Assembly: GCF_014207355.1 (NCBI RefSeq)
Contig: NZ_JACHEF010000002.1
Coordinates: 1,054,001-1,118,000 of the forward strand
Length of the DNA stretch: 64,000 nt
DNA from: Mesorhizobium sangaii
Lineage (GTDB): Bacteria; Pseudomonadota; Alphaproteobacteria; Rhizobiales; Rhizobiaceae
Direction of reading: 5' to 3'
The notes beneath the pieces were generated by a model. That model made no database searches. It had not been told where the DNA came from and saw nothing but the letters and a program-made list of their open reading frames with translations. A program made the position numbers and the translations under genes. This document shows, one piece after another, positions 34,504 to 43,746 of the stretch (the stretch's first letter is position 1; every line of letters starts with the position of its first letter).

Positions 34504-34905
34504 ATGATGAAAGCGCTTTCCATGGTGATCGCTGCCGCGGCGCTGTTTGGCGGCATCCAGCTGTTTCATCCCGGCAACGGTGAAAGTGCAGCCGATGCGG
34601 TCGCGCCATCCAACAGCTACAGGCTGGTGGCCAATGGCGACCAAGGCAACTGCGCGGTCACGCGCGGTGCGTCGGTTTCGGATGACCTGTCACTGTTGAC
34701 GGTGGGGCCGAACTGCCGCCGGCTCCTGCCTGGCATCGAACGGGCAAAGTTCTGGCGACAGCAACAAGATGGCACGGTCGCCTTCAGCGCCAATGGCGTC
34801 GATCCGATCGTCACCTTCGCGGTTGCTGACGGTGGCGGCTACGAATCCTATGCCCCGGCCGCGCCATTGCTGTCGCTGGCGGCCACCGGTGGTTTGAGGG
34901 ACTGA
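34504..34905 (+). CDS. Small exported protein, protease-inhibitor (AprI/Inh)-like
   Basis: A 133-residue protein with a signal peptide (MMKALSMVIAAAALFGGIQLF). The mature part follows the AprI/Inh pattern: an early 'SYRLVANGDQGNCAVTRG' strand, a second Cys in 'LTVGPNCRRLLPGIERAKFWRQQ' and a closing strand pair 'DGTVAFSANGVDPIVTFAVADGGG'. The two Cys residues would form the family disulfide. Inh proteins block serralysin-type metalloproteases in the periplasm; no such protease is nearby. Assignment rests on pattern only. GGAAGAAG precedes the ATG. It converges on the glutamine-amidotransferase-like gene with no bases between the stops. Confidence 0.72.
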   Translation: MMKALSMVIAAAALFGGIQLFHPGNGESAADAVAPSNSYRLVANGDQGNCAVTRGASVSDDLSLLTVGPNCRRLLPGIERAKFWRQQQDGTVAFSANGVDPIVTFAVADGGGYESYAPAAPLLSLAATGGLRD

Positions 34906-37051
<2,146 letters not shown>

Positions 37052-37071
37052 CCCGCTCTTTGCATCATTAG

Positions 37072-37108
37072 AAAGACCCCGGGCCTGTTCGCCCGGGGTC
37101 TTTCTTTT
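37072..37108 (+). terminator. Intrinsic terminator after the TRAP binding protein
   Basis: A perfect 13-bp stem (AAAGACCCCGGGC at 37072-37084 and GCCCGGGGTCTTT at 37091-37103) with a 6-nt CTGTTC loop, then CTTTT. It is the clearest intrinsic terminator in the window, 20 bp after the stop. The A-run on the other side lets it also end transcription of the convergent VOC gene. Confidence 0.93.
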
Positions 37109-37482
37109 CAGGCTGGCGAGGAACTCACCTCGATCAGTATTCCGCCTGGCGCTAGGCAGTAGAAGGTGGTCGAATTGACGCCGCCTCGCGTCAGCTCCTG
37201 GACTTCGCCAGGCGCGAGGCCCGCATCGGCAAGCTCGGCCTGCTTTGCGTGCACAATGTCCGGTTTGCCGACGAAGAAGCCGACGTGAAAACCATCGGGA
37301 TAGCTGGCTGCCTCTCCCTTGCCCGGCATCATCAGGTTGAGGTTGAAGCCATCCGTTCCGCGTAGAGCCGCGAAGGCATCCTTGCCGCGCATGGCGACAA
37401 GCTCGAAGCCGAAATGGCTGGTGAAGAAGCCGGCAAGAGCCGCGACTTCGGTGGCAATGAGATTGGCATGGTTCAGTTTCAT
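37108..37482 (-). CDS. VOC family (glyoxalase/bleomycin-resistance fold) protein
   Basis: A 124-residue vicinal-oxygen-chelate protein. The paired beta-alpha-beta-beta-beta modules are seen at 'NHANLIATEVAALAGFFTSHFGFEL' and 'GFHVGFFVGKPDIVHAKQAELADAGL', ending 'TTFYCLAPGGILIEVSS'. The first metal His (LNHANL), a second His (GFHVGF) and the C-terminal Glu (LIEVSS) are in place for a metal site. Substrate unknown. The ATG at 37482 has AGAGGA upstream. Its stop lies in the T-run of the preceding terminator. Confidence 0.9.
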   Translation of the reverse strand: MKLNHANLIATEVAALAGFFTSHFGFELVAMRGKDAFAALRGTDGFNLNLMMPGKGEAASYPDGFHVGFFVGKPDIVHAKQAELADAGLAPGEVQELTRGGVNSTTFYCLAPGGILIEVSSSPA

Positions 37483-37766
37483 GGTCCTCTGTCCTGTCGT
37501 TGGTTGAAGCGCAGACAGGCGTGGCTGCAGACCGTGAACCGGCGGGGCCGTGGCATCAGGAAATCCGGACATGACCCAACCGGCTCGCGGGCTTCGGCCT
37601 CGCTTGCCGGCCGTGGGTTCTCCCGCAAATCATGCGGCGAACAGGCCTCCGTTAAAAAACGGAAGAGACCGGACTACCGAACCGGTCATGTCTTTTTCGG
37701 CGCGCACCCAATAGCCGATCGATGGGTTGCCGGCAAGCGCGCGAGGCCAAGTCGCAGCCGGGCAGC
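37483..37766. other. 284-bp intergenic region between VOC and alcohol dehydrogenase genes
   Basis: The largest gap in the window. It holds the AGAGGA site of the VOC gene at its left end and a terminator-like structure at 37649-37687 for the dehydrogenase gene. No further gene, repeat or strong promoter was seen. Confidence 0.5.
37649..37687 (-). terminator. Possible terminator of the TRAP/alcohol dehydrogenase operon
   Basis: Read on the minus strand, GACCGG and CCGGTC (37682-37687 and 37667-37672 on the plus strand) form a 6-bp stem with a 9-nt loop. A T6 run follows 5-7 bases later within a second small palindrome (37649-37662). The stem is short and the T-run is offset, so this is a weak call. 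It lies 80 bp past the dehydrogenase stop. Confidence 0.4.
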
Positions 37767-38795
37767 TCAGCCCGGGTGCGGCACCACCAGCACCTTGACC
37801 TCGCCGGGCGCCGGCGGATTGGCGATCGCCGCTGCGGCGTCTTCGAGCGCTACCTGCCTGGAGATCAGCCGGTCGATCTCGATTGTGCCCGATGCAATGA
37901 GTTCGGCGGCGCGGCGATGCGTGTAGGGATTGAGGAAGGAGCCGAGCACTTTCAATTCCCGGAACAGCAGGTCGAAGGGCTCGAATTCCGCTTTCAGGCC
38001 TTGCGGCGTCACGCCGACGATGACGACCGTGGCGCCGGCGCGGGCCAGCCGCATCGACTGCTCGACGGTCTCCCGCACGCCCGCGCATTCGAAGACGACA
38101 TCGACACCGCCTGGCACCAGGCCCGTTGGCCCGGCGACGGTATTGATGACATCGGCGGCGGTCGGATCGACCGTCGCCGTTGCCCCGAGCTCCTCCGCGA
38201 GCGCGCGCCGCGAGGCTTGCCTGGTCGACAAGATGATGGTCGTGGCCCCGGCCAGACGCGCCAGCTGCACGGTGAGCAGGCCGATCACGCCGCCGCCAAG
38301 CACGGCCACCGAGCTGCCTGGCCGGATTTCGGCCAGGTCCACGCCATGCAGGCAACAGCCGAGCGGTTCGCAGAAGGCACCATGCGTCGGCTTCAGGCCG
38401 GCAGGCAGGATGAAGGCTTGCTTCTGCGGCAAGGCAAGATATTCGGCGAAGCCGCCATCGCGATGAATGCCGATGGCGCGCAGGTTGCTGCAGAGGTTGA
38501 CCCGCCCGGCATGACAGTGCGCGCAACGCCCGCAGGCGATGTTGGGGTCGCCGGTGACGCGGTCGCCAACGGCAAAGCCGGAGACGGATTTTCCGATCGC
38601 CTCGACGATGCCGGAGAACTCATGCCCGGGCGTCACCGGCGGCGTGCACGGGAATTCGCCGTGGAACAGATGCCGGTCCGTGCCGCAGACACCGCAGGCT
38701 TCAACGCGCACCAGAAGCTCATCCGGCCCGATGTCGGGCTTGTCGACCTCGCGCAGGGCGATGCTGCCCACCGCTTCCAGTCGTACCGCTTTCAT
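37767..38795 (-). CDS. Zinc-dependent alcohol/polyol dehydrogenase (MDR family)
   Basis: A 342-residue medium-chain dehydrogenase. The catalytic zinc site is 'ACGVCGTDRHLFHGEFPCTPPVTPGHEFSG' (Cys, His-Glu). The structural zinc lobe is 'CGRCAHCHAGRVNLC' (four Cys). The NAD site is 'VAVLGGGVIGLLTVQLARLAGA'. It groups by pattern with sorbitol, threonine or L-idonate-type dehydrogenases. The ATG at 38795 is preceded by AGGAG; an ATG at 38807 is less likely. It lies 19 bp after the TRAP large permease stop, so the three minus-strand genes form an operon and the enzyme probably oxidises the TRAP cargo or its product (inference). Confidence 0.92.
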   Translation of the reverse strand: MKAVRLEAVGSIALREVDKPDIGPDELLVRVEACGVCGTDRHLFHGEFPCTPPVTPGHEFSGIVEAIGKSVSGFAVGDRVTGDPNIACGRCAHCHAGRVNLCSNLRAIGIHRDGGFAEYLALPQKQAFILPAGLKPTHGAFCEPLGCCLHGVDLAEIRPGSSVAVLGGGVIGLLTVQLARLAGATTIILSTRQASRRALAEELGATATVDPTAADVINTVAGPTGLVPGGVDVVFECAGVRETVEQSMRLARAGATVVIVGVTPQGLKAEFEPFDLLFRELKVLGSFLNPYTHRRAAELIASGTIEIDRLISRQVALEDAAAAIANPPAPGEVKVLVVPHPG

Positions 38796-38814
38796 GCTCC
38801 TGGCCATGCCGGGC

Positions 38815-40590
38815 TCAGTTGAAGCTTGGTGGTTGCGACAGGTCCGGCTGCGGGGCCGCCGGTTTGGCCGGCGGCGTGTCGCCGAAACTCGGTGGTTGCG
38901 ACAGATCGGGGGCGGCAGGAGCCGCCGGCGCCGTGCCGCCGTCGGCCGGCGGCGTGCCAAGCGGCGACAGGCCGGGGACTTCCGGCACCTTGTAGTCGAT
39001 CGTGCCGGGATCGACGACCGTGCCCTTGTAATGCATCACCATCTGCGGGAAGGCGATGGTCAGCCCGATCATGATCACCTGGATGCAGACGAACGGCACC
39101 GCACCCCAGTAGATCTGTCCGGTGGTCACCGGTGCGATCTGTTTGCCGGTGATGCGGTCGAGATAGGGCACGCGCGCCGCGACCGAGCGCAGGTAGAACA
39201 GAGCGAAGCCGAAGGGCGGGTGCATGAAGCTGGTCTGCATGTTGACGCCCAGAAGCACGCCGAACCAGATCAGGTCGATGCCGAGCTTGTCGGCGGCCGG
39301 CGCCAGCAGCGGCACGATGATGAAGGCGAGTTCGAAGAAGTCGAGGAAGAACGCCAGGAAGAAGACCAGCATGTTGACGCCGATCAGGAAGCCGACTTCG
39401 CCGCCCGGCAGCGAGGTCAGCAGGTGCTCGACCCAGATGTGGCCGTTGACGCCGTAGAAGGTGAGCGAGAACACCCGCGCGCCGATCAGGATGAACAGGA
39501 CGAAGGACGACAGCCGCGTCGTCGAGGTCAGTGCCTGCTTGACCACATCCAGCGACAGCCGCCCCTTTGCCGCCGCCATGATCAAGGCGCCGACGGAACC
39601 CATGGCGCCGCCCTCCGTCGGGGTGGCGATGCCGAGGAAGATGGTGCCCAGCACCAGGAAGATCAGCGCTAGTGGCGGGATCAGCACGATGATCACCTGC
39701 TGCGCCAGCCTGGACATCATGTTGAAGTTCAGGCGCTTGTCGGCAATTGCCACGACGTAGATGAAGAGCACGCCGGCAGTGGCGCCGAGAATGTCGGCAT
39801 TGTCGCCATGCGCCGGCGCGAGATAGCGATACGCCGCGTAGGAAACCACCAACGTGACCAGCAATGCCGCCAGCAGCGACAGAACGCCGTGGCCGAGCGT
39901 GCGAGCCTCTAGCGGCAGCGCCGGCACCGACGCCGGCCGGACGATCGACATGATCAGGATGTAGAGCGCGTAGAGGCCGGTCAGCACCAGGCCCGGGATC
40001 AGCGCGCCCGCATACATGTCGCCGACCGAGCGGCCGAGCTGGTCGGCCAGCACGATCAGCACCAGCGACGGCGGGATGATCTGGGCGAGCGTGCCGGATG
40101 CCGCGATGACACCGGATGCCAGCCGGCGGTCATAGCCGTATCGCAACATGATCGGCAGCGAGATCAGGCCCATGGCGATGACGGATGCCGCCACCACACC
40201 GGTGGTTGCCGCTAGCAGCGCGCCGACAAAGATCACCGCATAGGCAAGTCCGCCGCGGATCGGTCCGAACAGCTGGCCGATCGTGTCGAGCAGGTCTTCG
40301 GCCATGCCCGATCGCTCGAGCACGATGCCCATGAAGGTGAAGAATGGAATGGCAAGCAGCGTGTCGTTCGACATCACCCGGCTGCCGTAGAAATTATCCG
40401 GCAGGGCGTGCAGAAGCGGCCAGGCGAGATTGATCGATCCACCCGAATAGGGCGAGAGAAGCACGCCGATGAAGAAGAACATCAAGCCGTTGGCGGCCAG
40501 CGAAAACGCGACGGGGTAGCCGATCAGCAGGAAGATGATCAGCGAGGCGAACATGATCGGCGCCATGTTCTGGGCGATCAACTCCATCAT
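38815..40590 (-). CDS. TRAP transporter large permease (DctM) with repeated C-terminal tail
   Basis: A 591-residue DctM subunit, longer than the common 430-440 residues. The core starts 'MAPIMFASLIIFLLIGYPVAFSLAANGLMFFFIGVLL' and has the DctM signatures 'FFTFMGIVLERSGMAEDLLDTIGQLFGPIRGGLAYAVIFVGALLAATTGVVAAS' and 'TPTEGGAMGSVGALI'. Extra length comes from a central insertion (about residues 200-280, more helices) and a Pro/Ala-rich C-terminal tail of about 45 residues with two copies of DLSQPPSF. This matches the larger 'mannitol/chloroaromatic' TRAP subclass. It overlaps the small permease by 4 bp. Confidence 0.93.
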   Translation of the reverse strand: MMELIAQNMAPIMFASLIIFLLIGYPVAFSLAANGLMFFFIGVLLSPYSGGSINLAWPLLHALPDNFYGSRVMSNDTLLAIPFFTFMGIVLERSGMAEDLLDTIGQLFGPIRGGLAYAVIFVGALLAATTGVVAASVIAMGLISLPIMLRYGYDRRLASGVIAASGTLAQIIPPSLVLIVLADQLGRSVGDMYAGALIPGLVLTGLYALYILIMSIVRPASVPALPLEARTLGHGVLSLLAALLVTLVVSYAAYRYLAPAHGDNADILGATAGVLFIYVVAIADKRLNFNMMSRLAQQVIIVLIPPLALIFLVLGTIFLGIATPTEGGAMGSVGALIMAAAKGRLSLDVVKQALTSTTRLSSFVLFILIGARVFSLTFYGVNGHIWVEHLLTSLPGGEVGFLIGVNMLVFFLAFFLDFFELAFIIVPLLAPAADKLGIDLIWFGVLLGVNMQTSFMHPPFGFALFYLRSVAARVPYLDRITGKQIAPVTTGQIYWGAVPFVCIQVIMIGLTIAFPQMVMHYKGTVVDPGTIDYKVPEVPGLSPLGTPPADGGTAPAAPAAPDLSQPPSFGDTPPAKPAAPQPDLSQPPSFN

Positions 40591-41171
40591 GAGCGCACCT
40601 CGTCGGCCAGCGCCTTGGCTTCGAGTTCGGCCTGCTCATGTGCCGATATGAATGGATTGGGGTCGTCCAAGTCGCCGCGCATGATGGCGATCTTCTTGAT
40701 GATCTCGGAGATGCCTTGCAGAGCGAGCAGGAAAAAGCCGACCAGCAGGATGGCCTTGGCCGGCCAGATGATCAGTCCGCCGGAGTTGTTGGACATCTCG
40801 CCGCTGCGAAACGACAGCGACACATAGGGAACGAAATAGATCACCATCAGCGTCACGAACGGCATCAGGAAGAGGATGTGGCCGAGCAGGTCGATCCAGT
40901 GCTGCACGCGGCGTGAAAACATGCCGTAGACGATGTCGATGCGGATATGTTCGTTCTGCTTCAGCGTATAGGCGGCGGCCAGCATGAAGGCGGCGCCGAA
41001 CAGATACCACTGCAGCTCGAGCCAGGCGTTCGAGGATATGTCGAAGATCTTGCGGATGATGGCGTTGGCAGCGCTGACCAAAATCGCCAGCAGGATCAGC
41101 CACGACACCCATTTGCCGATGAATTCGTTCGCGCGATCAATGGTCCTGGATAGAGCGAGAAGCCCTGCCAT
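40587..41171 (-). CDS. TRAP transporter small permease (DctQ)
   Basis: A 194-residue DctQ subunit with four membrane helices: 'WVSWLILLAILVSAANAIIRKIF', 'WYLFGAAFMLAAAYTLKQNEHIRIDI', 'HILFLMPFVTLMVIYFV' and 'IIWPAKAILLVGFFLLALQGISEIIKKI'. The family motif 'SSNAWLELQWYLFGAAFMLAAAYTLKQNEHIRIDIVY' is clear. The ATG at 41171 has GGGAGGAA upstream. It opens the operon small permease, large permease, dehydrogenase. The matching binding protein at 35942 is on the opposite strand. Confidence 0.94.
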   Translation of the reverse strand: MAGLLALSRTIDRANEFIGKWVSWLILLAILVSAANAIIRKIFDISSNAWLELQWYLFGAAFMLAAAYTLKQNEHIRIDIVYGMFSRRVQHWIDLLGHILFLMPFVTLMVIYFVPYVSLSFRSGEMSNNSGGLIIWPAKAILLVGFFLLALQGISEIIKKIAIMRGDLDDPNPFISAHEQAELEAKALADEVRS

Positions 41172-41357
41172 GCATTCCTCCCTGTGCCGGAGGCGTGCCG
41201 GCTTCCCCCTCAGGTCCGTCACGCCGCGTGGTCCAACGGTATGCCGCGCGTGGCCGGACCGGTCAACAAGGATGGAGGCAGCAAACGTCATCGCATCGGG
41301 GGCAGGTCCGGATATTGGCGGTCTGCCCCGGCGTCATGCAACCAAAGTCTGATGGTT

Positions 41358-42263
41358 TCAGGCGATTTTGCTGGTGTCGCGGCCGGCGCCGATCAGCACC
41401 AGCATGGCGACCAGGAACAGATACATCCAGGCGTCGCGCCATTCGACCGGGAAATAGCCGGCCCACAGCGATTCGGCCATGCCGAAGGCGGCCGCGCCGA
41501 GTGCGGCGCGCGGCGGCGAGAGATAGCCGCCGACCGCGGTCACGAACAGGACCTTCAAGCCGTAGACGAGGCCGGAGCCGAAGCTCACATTGCCGTAATA
41601 GAGGCCGGCCATGACGCCGGCCAGCGCGGCGCAGAAACCGCCGAACAGCACGGCATGCCGGAACACCGCGCGCACGTCGACACCACACATGGCGGCCGCC
41701 TTTGGGTCATCGGAGACGGCGCGCCAGCGCCGGCCGAAGCTCGAGCGGGCAAATGCCCACGCAGCCAGCACGATTGCCGCCAGCACCACCGTGCAGTCGA
41801 TGAGCTGGATGAGCGTCAAGGTTGCCTTGAAGGTTGCGTCCTGCGCGAAAATGACGGGCTGCGCCAGCATCGGCGGCAGCCACAGATCATGGGTGTCGGC
41901 GGCGATGCGGCTTGCCTCGGACAACAGAAGCAGGATGCCGAGCGTCGTCACCACGATTGCATTGGGCGAGCGGTCGGCCAACGGTTCGAAGACGCTGCGC
42001 GACAGCACGTAGCTGACCAGCGCGGCATAGAGGAAAGCCGCGACGATGCCGAGTGTCACCGCAGCCAGCAGCGTCAGCCACAGCACCTGATAGCCGAAGG
42101 CCGCGGTGAGGATCATCGTCTGGCCGCAAAAGGCAAACAGCGCGCCATAGGCAAGATTGGTGCGATGCAGGATGCCGTTGGTCAGCACGTAGCCGAAGGC
42201 GAGCAGCGCGTAGAGCGCTCCCGAATGCAGCCCGTTCAGCACCTGCTGGAAGAAATAGAGCAT
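41358..42263 (-). CDS. Branched-chain amino acid/urea-type ABC permease (LivH family), unpartnered
   Basis: A 301-residue permease of the LivH/UrtB class with about eight helices ('LYFFQQVLNGLHSGALYALLAFGYVLTNGILHRTNLAYGALFAFCGQTMIL', 'RSVFEPLADRSPNAIVVTTLGILLLLSEASRIA', 'RWRAVSDDPKAAAMCGVDVRAV', 'LYYGNVSFGSGLVYGLKVLFVTAVGGYLSPPRAALGAAAFGMAESLWAGYF'). The EAA-type loop is 'AVSDDPKAAAMCGVDV'. The start at 42263 is chosen for GAGGG 7 bp upstream. No LivM, ATPases or binding protein lie nearby, so partners must be elsewhere or it is a remnant. It diverges from the CGNR gene. Confidence 0.9.
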   Translation of the reverse strand: MLYFFQQVLNGLHSGALYALLAFGYVLTNGILHRTNLAYGALFAFCGQTMILTAAFGYQVLWLTLLAAVTLGIVAAFLYAALVSYVLSRSVFEPLADRSPNAIVVTTLGILLLLSEASRIAADTHDLWLPPMLAQPVIFAQDATFKATLTLIQLIDCTVVLAAIVLAAWAFARSSFGRRWRAVSDDPKAAAMCGVDVRAVFRHAVLFGGFCAALAGVMAGLYYGNVSFGSGLVYGLKVLFVTAVGGYLSPPRAALGAAAFGMAESLWAGYFPVEWRDAWMYLFLVAMLVLIGAGRDTSKIA

Positions 42264-42364
42264 GCAAAACCCTCGGATCATGCCGTCCAGAAGCAACTGA
42301 CGTGACGACGACATGTTCAAAAAGGCTGCGGGGGACCGCATCCCTGCGAAGGTTGCATCGCCGA

Positions 42365-42399
42365 ATCTAACTTGTCAAATGCGATTTATCGGTTAGATT
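42365..42399 (+). promoter_or_regulatory. Inverted repeat overlapping a possible promoter of the CGNR gene
   Basis: AATCTAAC (42364-42371) and GTTAGATT (42392-42399) are perfect inverted 8-mers 20 bp apart in the divergent region. TTGTCA (42372-42377) and TAGATT (42394-42399) could be -35 and -10 boxes with a 16-bp spacer. The -10 would place the transcript start at or near the ATG at 42406, implying a leaderless mRNA. A self-regulating operator is plausible. Confidence 0.4.
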
Positions 42400-42405
42400 T
42401 TGGGC

Positions 42406-43017
42406 ATGACGGTATCCTGGACCCCGCACCGCTTCACCGGCGGCCTGCTTGCGCTCGACACGGCGAACACCGTCGTGCTGCGCGGCGATCCGGAGAAAAC
42501 GTTCGACCGCTTCGATGATCCGGGCGAGATCGCCCGCTTTGCCGATGCGGCGAGCCGCTTTCGCGCCGCCGAGCTGGGCGACCGACAACTGGCCGTATCG
42601 TCGCCCGTGGCAATCGCGCCCGTCGTGCTGTCGATCCGCGAGGCGACGGACCGGCTGTTTCGTGGCGCGGTGTCGAAAGGCACGGTTGCTACCGCCGATC
42701 TGCCCGGGTTCCTGAGCGCCTGCGCCGAGGGGTTGGCTGGCAGCCAGACAGAAATCGGGGCGCCGGGAAGGCCGTTCGGCGACCCGGTGACACCGATCGC
42801 CTTCGAGGCGGCCCTGGCGGTTTCCGCCCTGTCGCTGCTGCGCGAAGACACCGTCGCAAGGCTGAGGATCTGTCCCAACTGCACCTGGCTGTTCGTCGAC
42901 AGAAGCCGCAATTCCAGCCGTCTTTGGTGCGATATGGCGGTATGCGGCAACCGTCAGAAGGCAAGTCGTCACTATCGTCGCCGCCGCATGGCGGCCAATG
43001 AGGTCAAGGATGCTTAG
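42406..43017 (+). CDS. CGNR zinc-finger domain protein (probable regulator)
   Basis: A 203-residue member of the ABATE/CGNR family. The N-terminal ABATE domain ('HRFTGGLLALDTANTVVLRGDPEKTFDRFDDPGEIARFADAA') is followed by the C-terminal zinc finger 'CPNCTWLFVDRSRNSSRLWCDMAVCGNRQKASRHYRRRR', with all four Cys and the CGNR tetrapeptide. Such proteins are treated as stress-responsive transcription factors. The ATG at 42406 is used; an in-frame TTG two codons earlier exists. There is no clear Shine-Dalgarno. It diverges from the LivH-type permease, a likely target, and overlaps the lipoprotein gene by 8 bp. Confidence 0.92.
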   Translation: MTVSWTPHRFTGGLLALDTANTVVLRGDPEKTFDRFDDPGEIARFADAASRFRAAELGDRQLAVSSPVAIAPVVLSIREATDRLFRGAVSKGTVATADLPGFLSACAEGLAGSQTEIGAPGRPFGDPVTPIAFEAALAVSALSLLREDTVARLRICPNCTWLFVDRSRNSSRLWCDMAVCGNRQKASRHYRRRRMAANEVKDA

Positions 43018-43546
43018 AAGTCTTTCCCGCTCGATCGTTGTAGGCGCTGCGCTGATTGCCGCCGTTGCGCTCGGTGCCTGCCGCGACACGGGCAACGACG
43101 AAGGTAAGCTGTTCGAGATTTCCGGTAAGATATTCGTCTTCAACTACCGTCTCGCCAGGGCAACCTATGTCGTCACGCTGCGGCCGCTAAAACCCATGGG
43201 AGACGGCCAGGTGGCGGTCGCCAGCTTCCAGGATCCAGCCGGCGGTGCGCCTTTGGTGGTCGAGCAGAAGGTCTGGCCGAAGCTCGACAAGGTGACCCTG
43301 GAGAGCCCGGCCTTGACCTGCGTCGTCAAGAACAAACCCTATGCGATTGCCATCAGCATCAAGGGCGCCGATGGCGCCATCCTGCAAAAGATCGACACCA
43401 CCTTGATGTCGACGGAGGACCAGTCGGTGCTGCCCGACCGGCCGCTGGTCATCGATCAGCTCTACACGGCCAATCCCGATCTCGTCGGCCATCCCGACGG
43501 CAAGTTGCCGGGCGAACCGAAGCCGGATTGCTCGAAAGGCATCTGA
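43010..43546 (+). CDS. Putative lipoprotein of unknown function
   Basis: A 178-residue protein with a lipoprotein signal: 'SIVVGAALIAAVALGACRDTG', lipobox LGAC with the acylated Cys at about residue 24. The mature part ('GKIFVFNYRLARATYVVTLRPLKPMGDGQVAVASFQDPAGG') has a beta-sandwich-like pattern and one Cys pair later (LTCVVK, PDCSKG). I do not recognise a family. The start at 43010 is preceded by GAGG; an ATG at 42998 would lengthen the N-terminus by four residues. It overlaps the end of the CGNR gene, so the two are probably co-expressed. Confidence 0.8.
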   Translation: MLRSLSRSIVVGAALIAAVALGACRDTGNDEGKLFEISGKIFVFNYRLARATYVVTLRPLKPMGDGQVAVASFQDPAGGAPLVVEQKVWPKLDKVTLESPALTCVVKNKPYAIAISIKGADGAILQKIDTTLMSTEDQSVLPDRPLVIDQLYTANPDLVGHPDGKLPGEPKPDCSKGI

Positions 43547-43746
43547 CGCGCAGAAATTTTAGTGCGCTAGGCAGCGTCCGTGGATCGGTTTCGCACCCGA
43601 TTCGGGATCGCCGCGGACCGTTCGTTGCGCGTCGCCTGGCACCTTCGATTTTGTTTGACCTGCCTTGCAAGGGGAGAAAGGATGCGTCATCCGACTCCGA
43701 ACGTTGGCTGCCTGTTCCCACGCGGCCTCCGCAGAGGAAATGCCTG

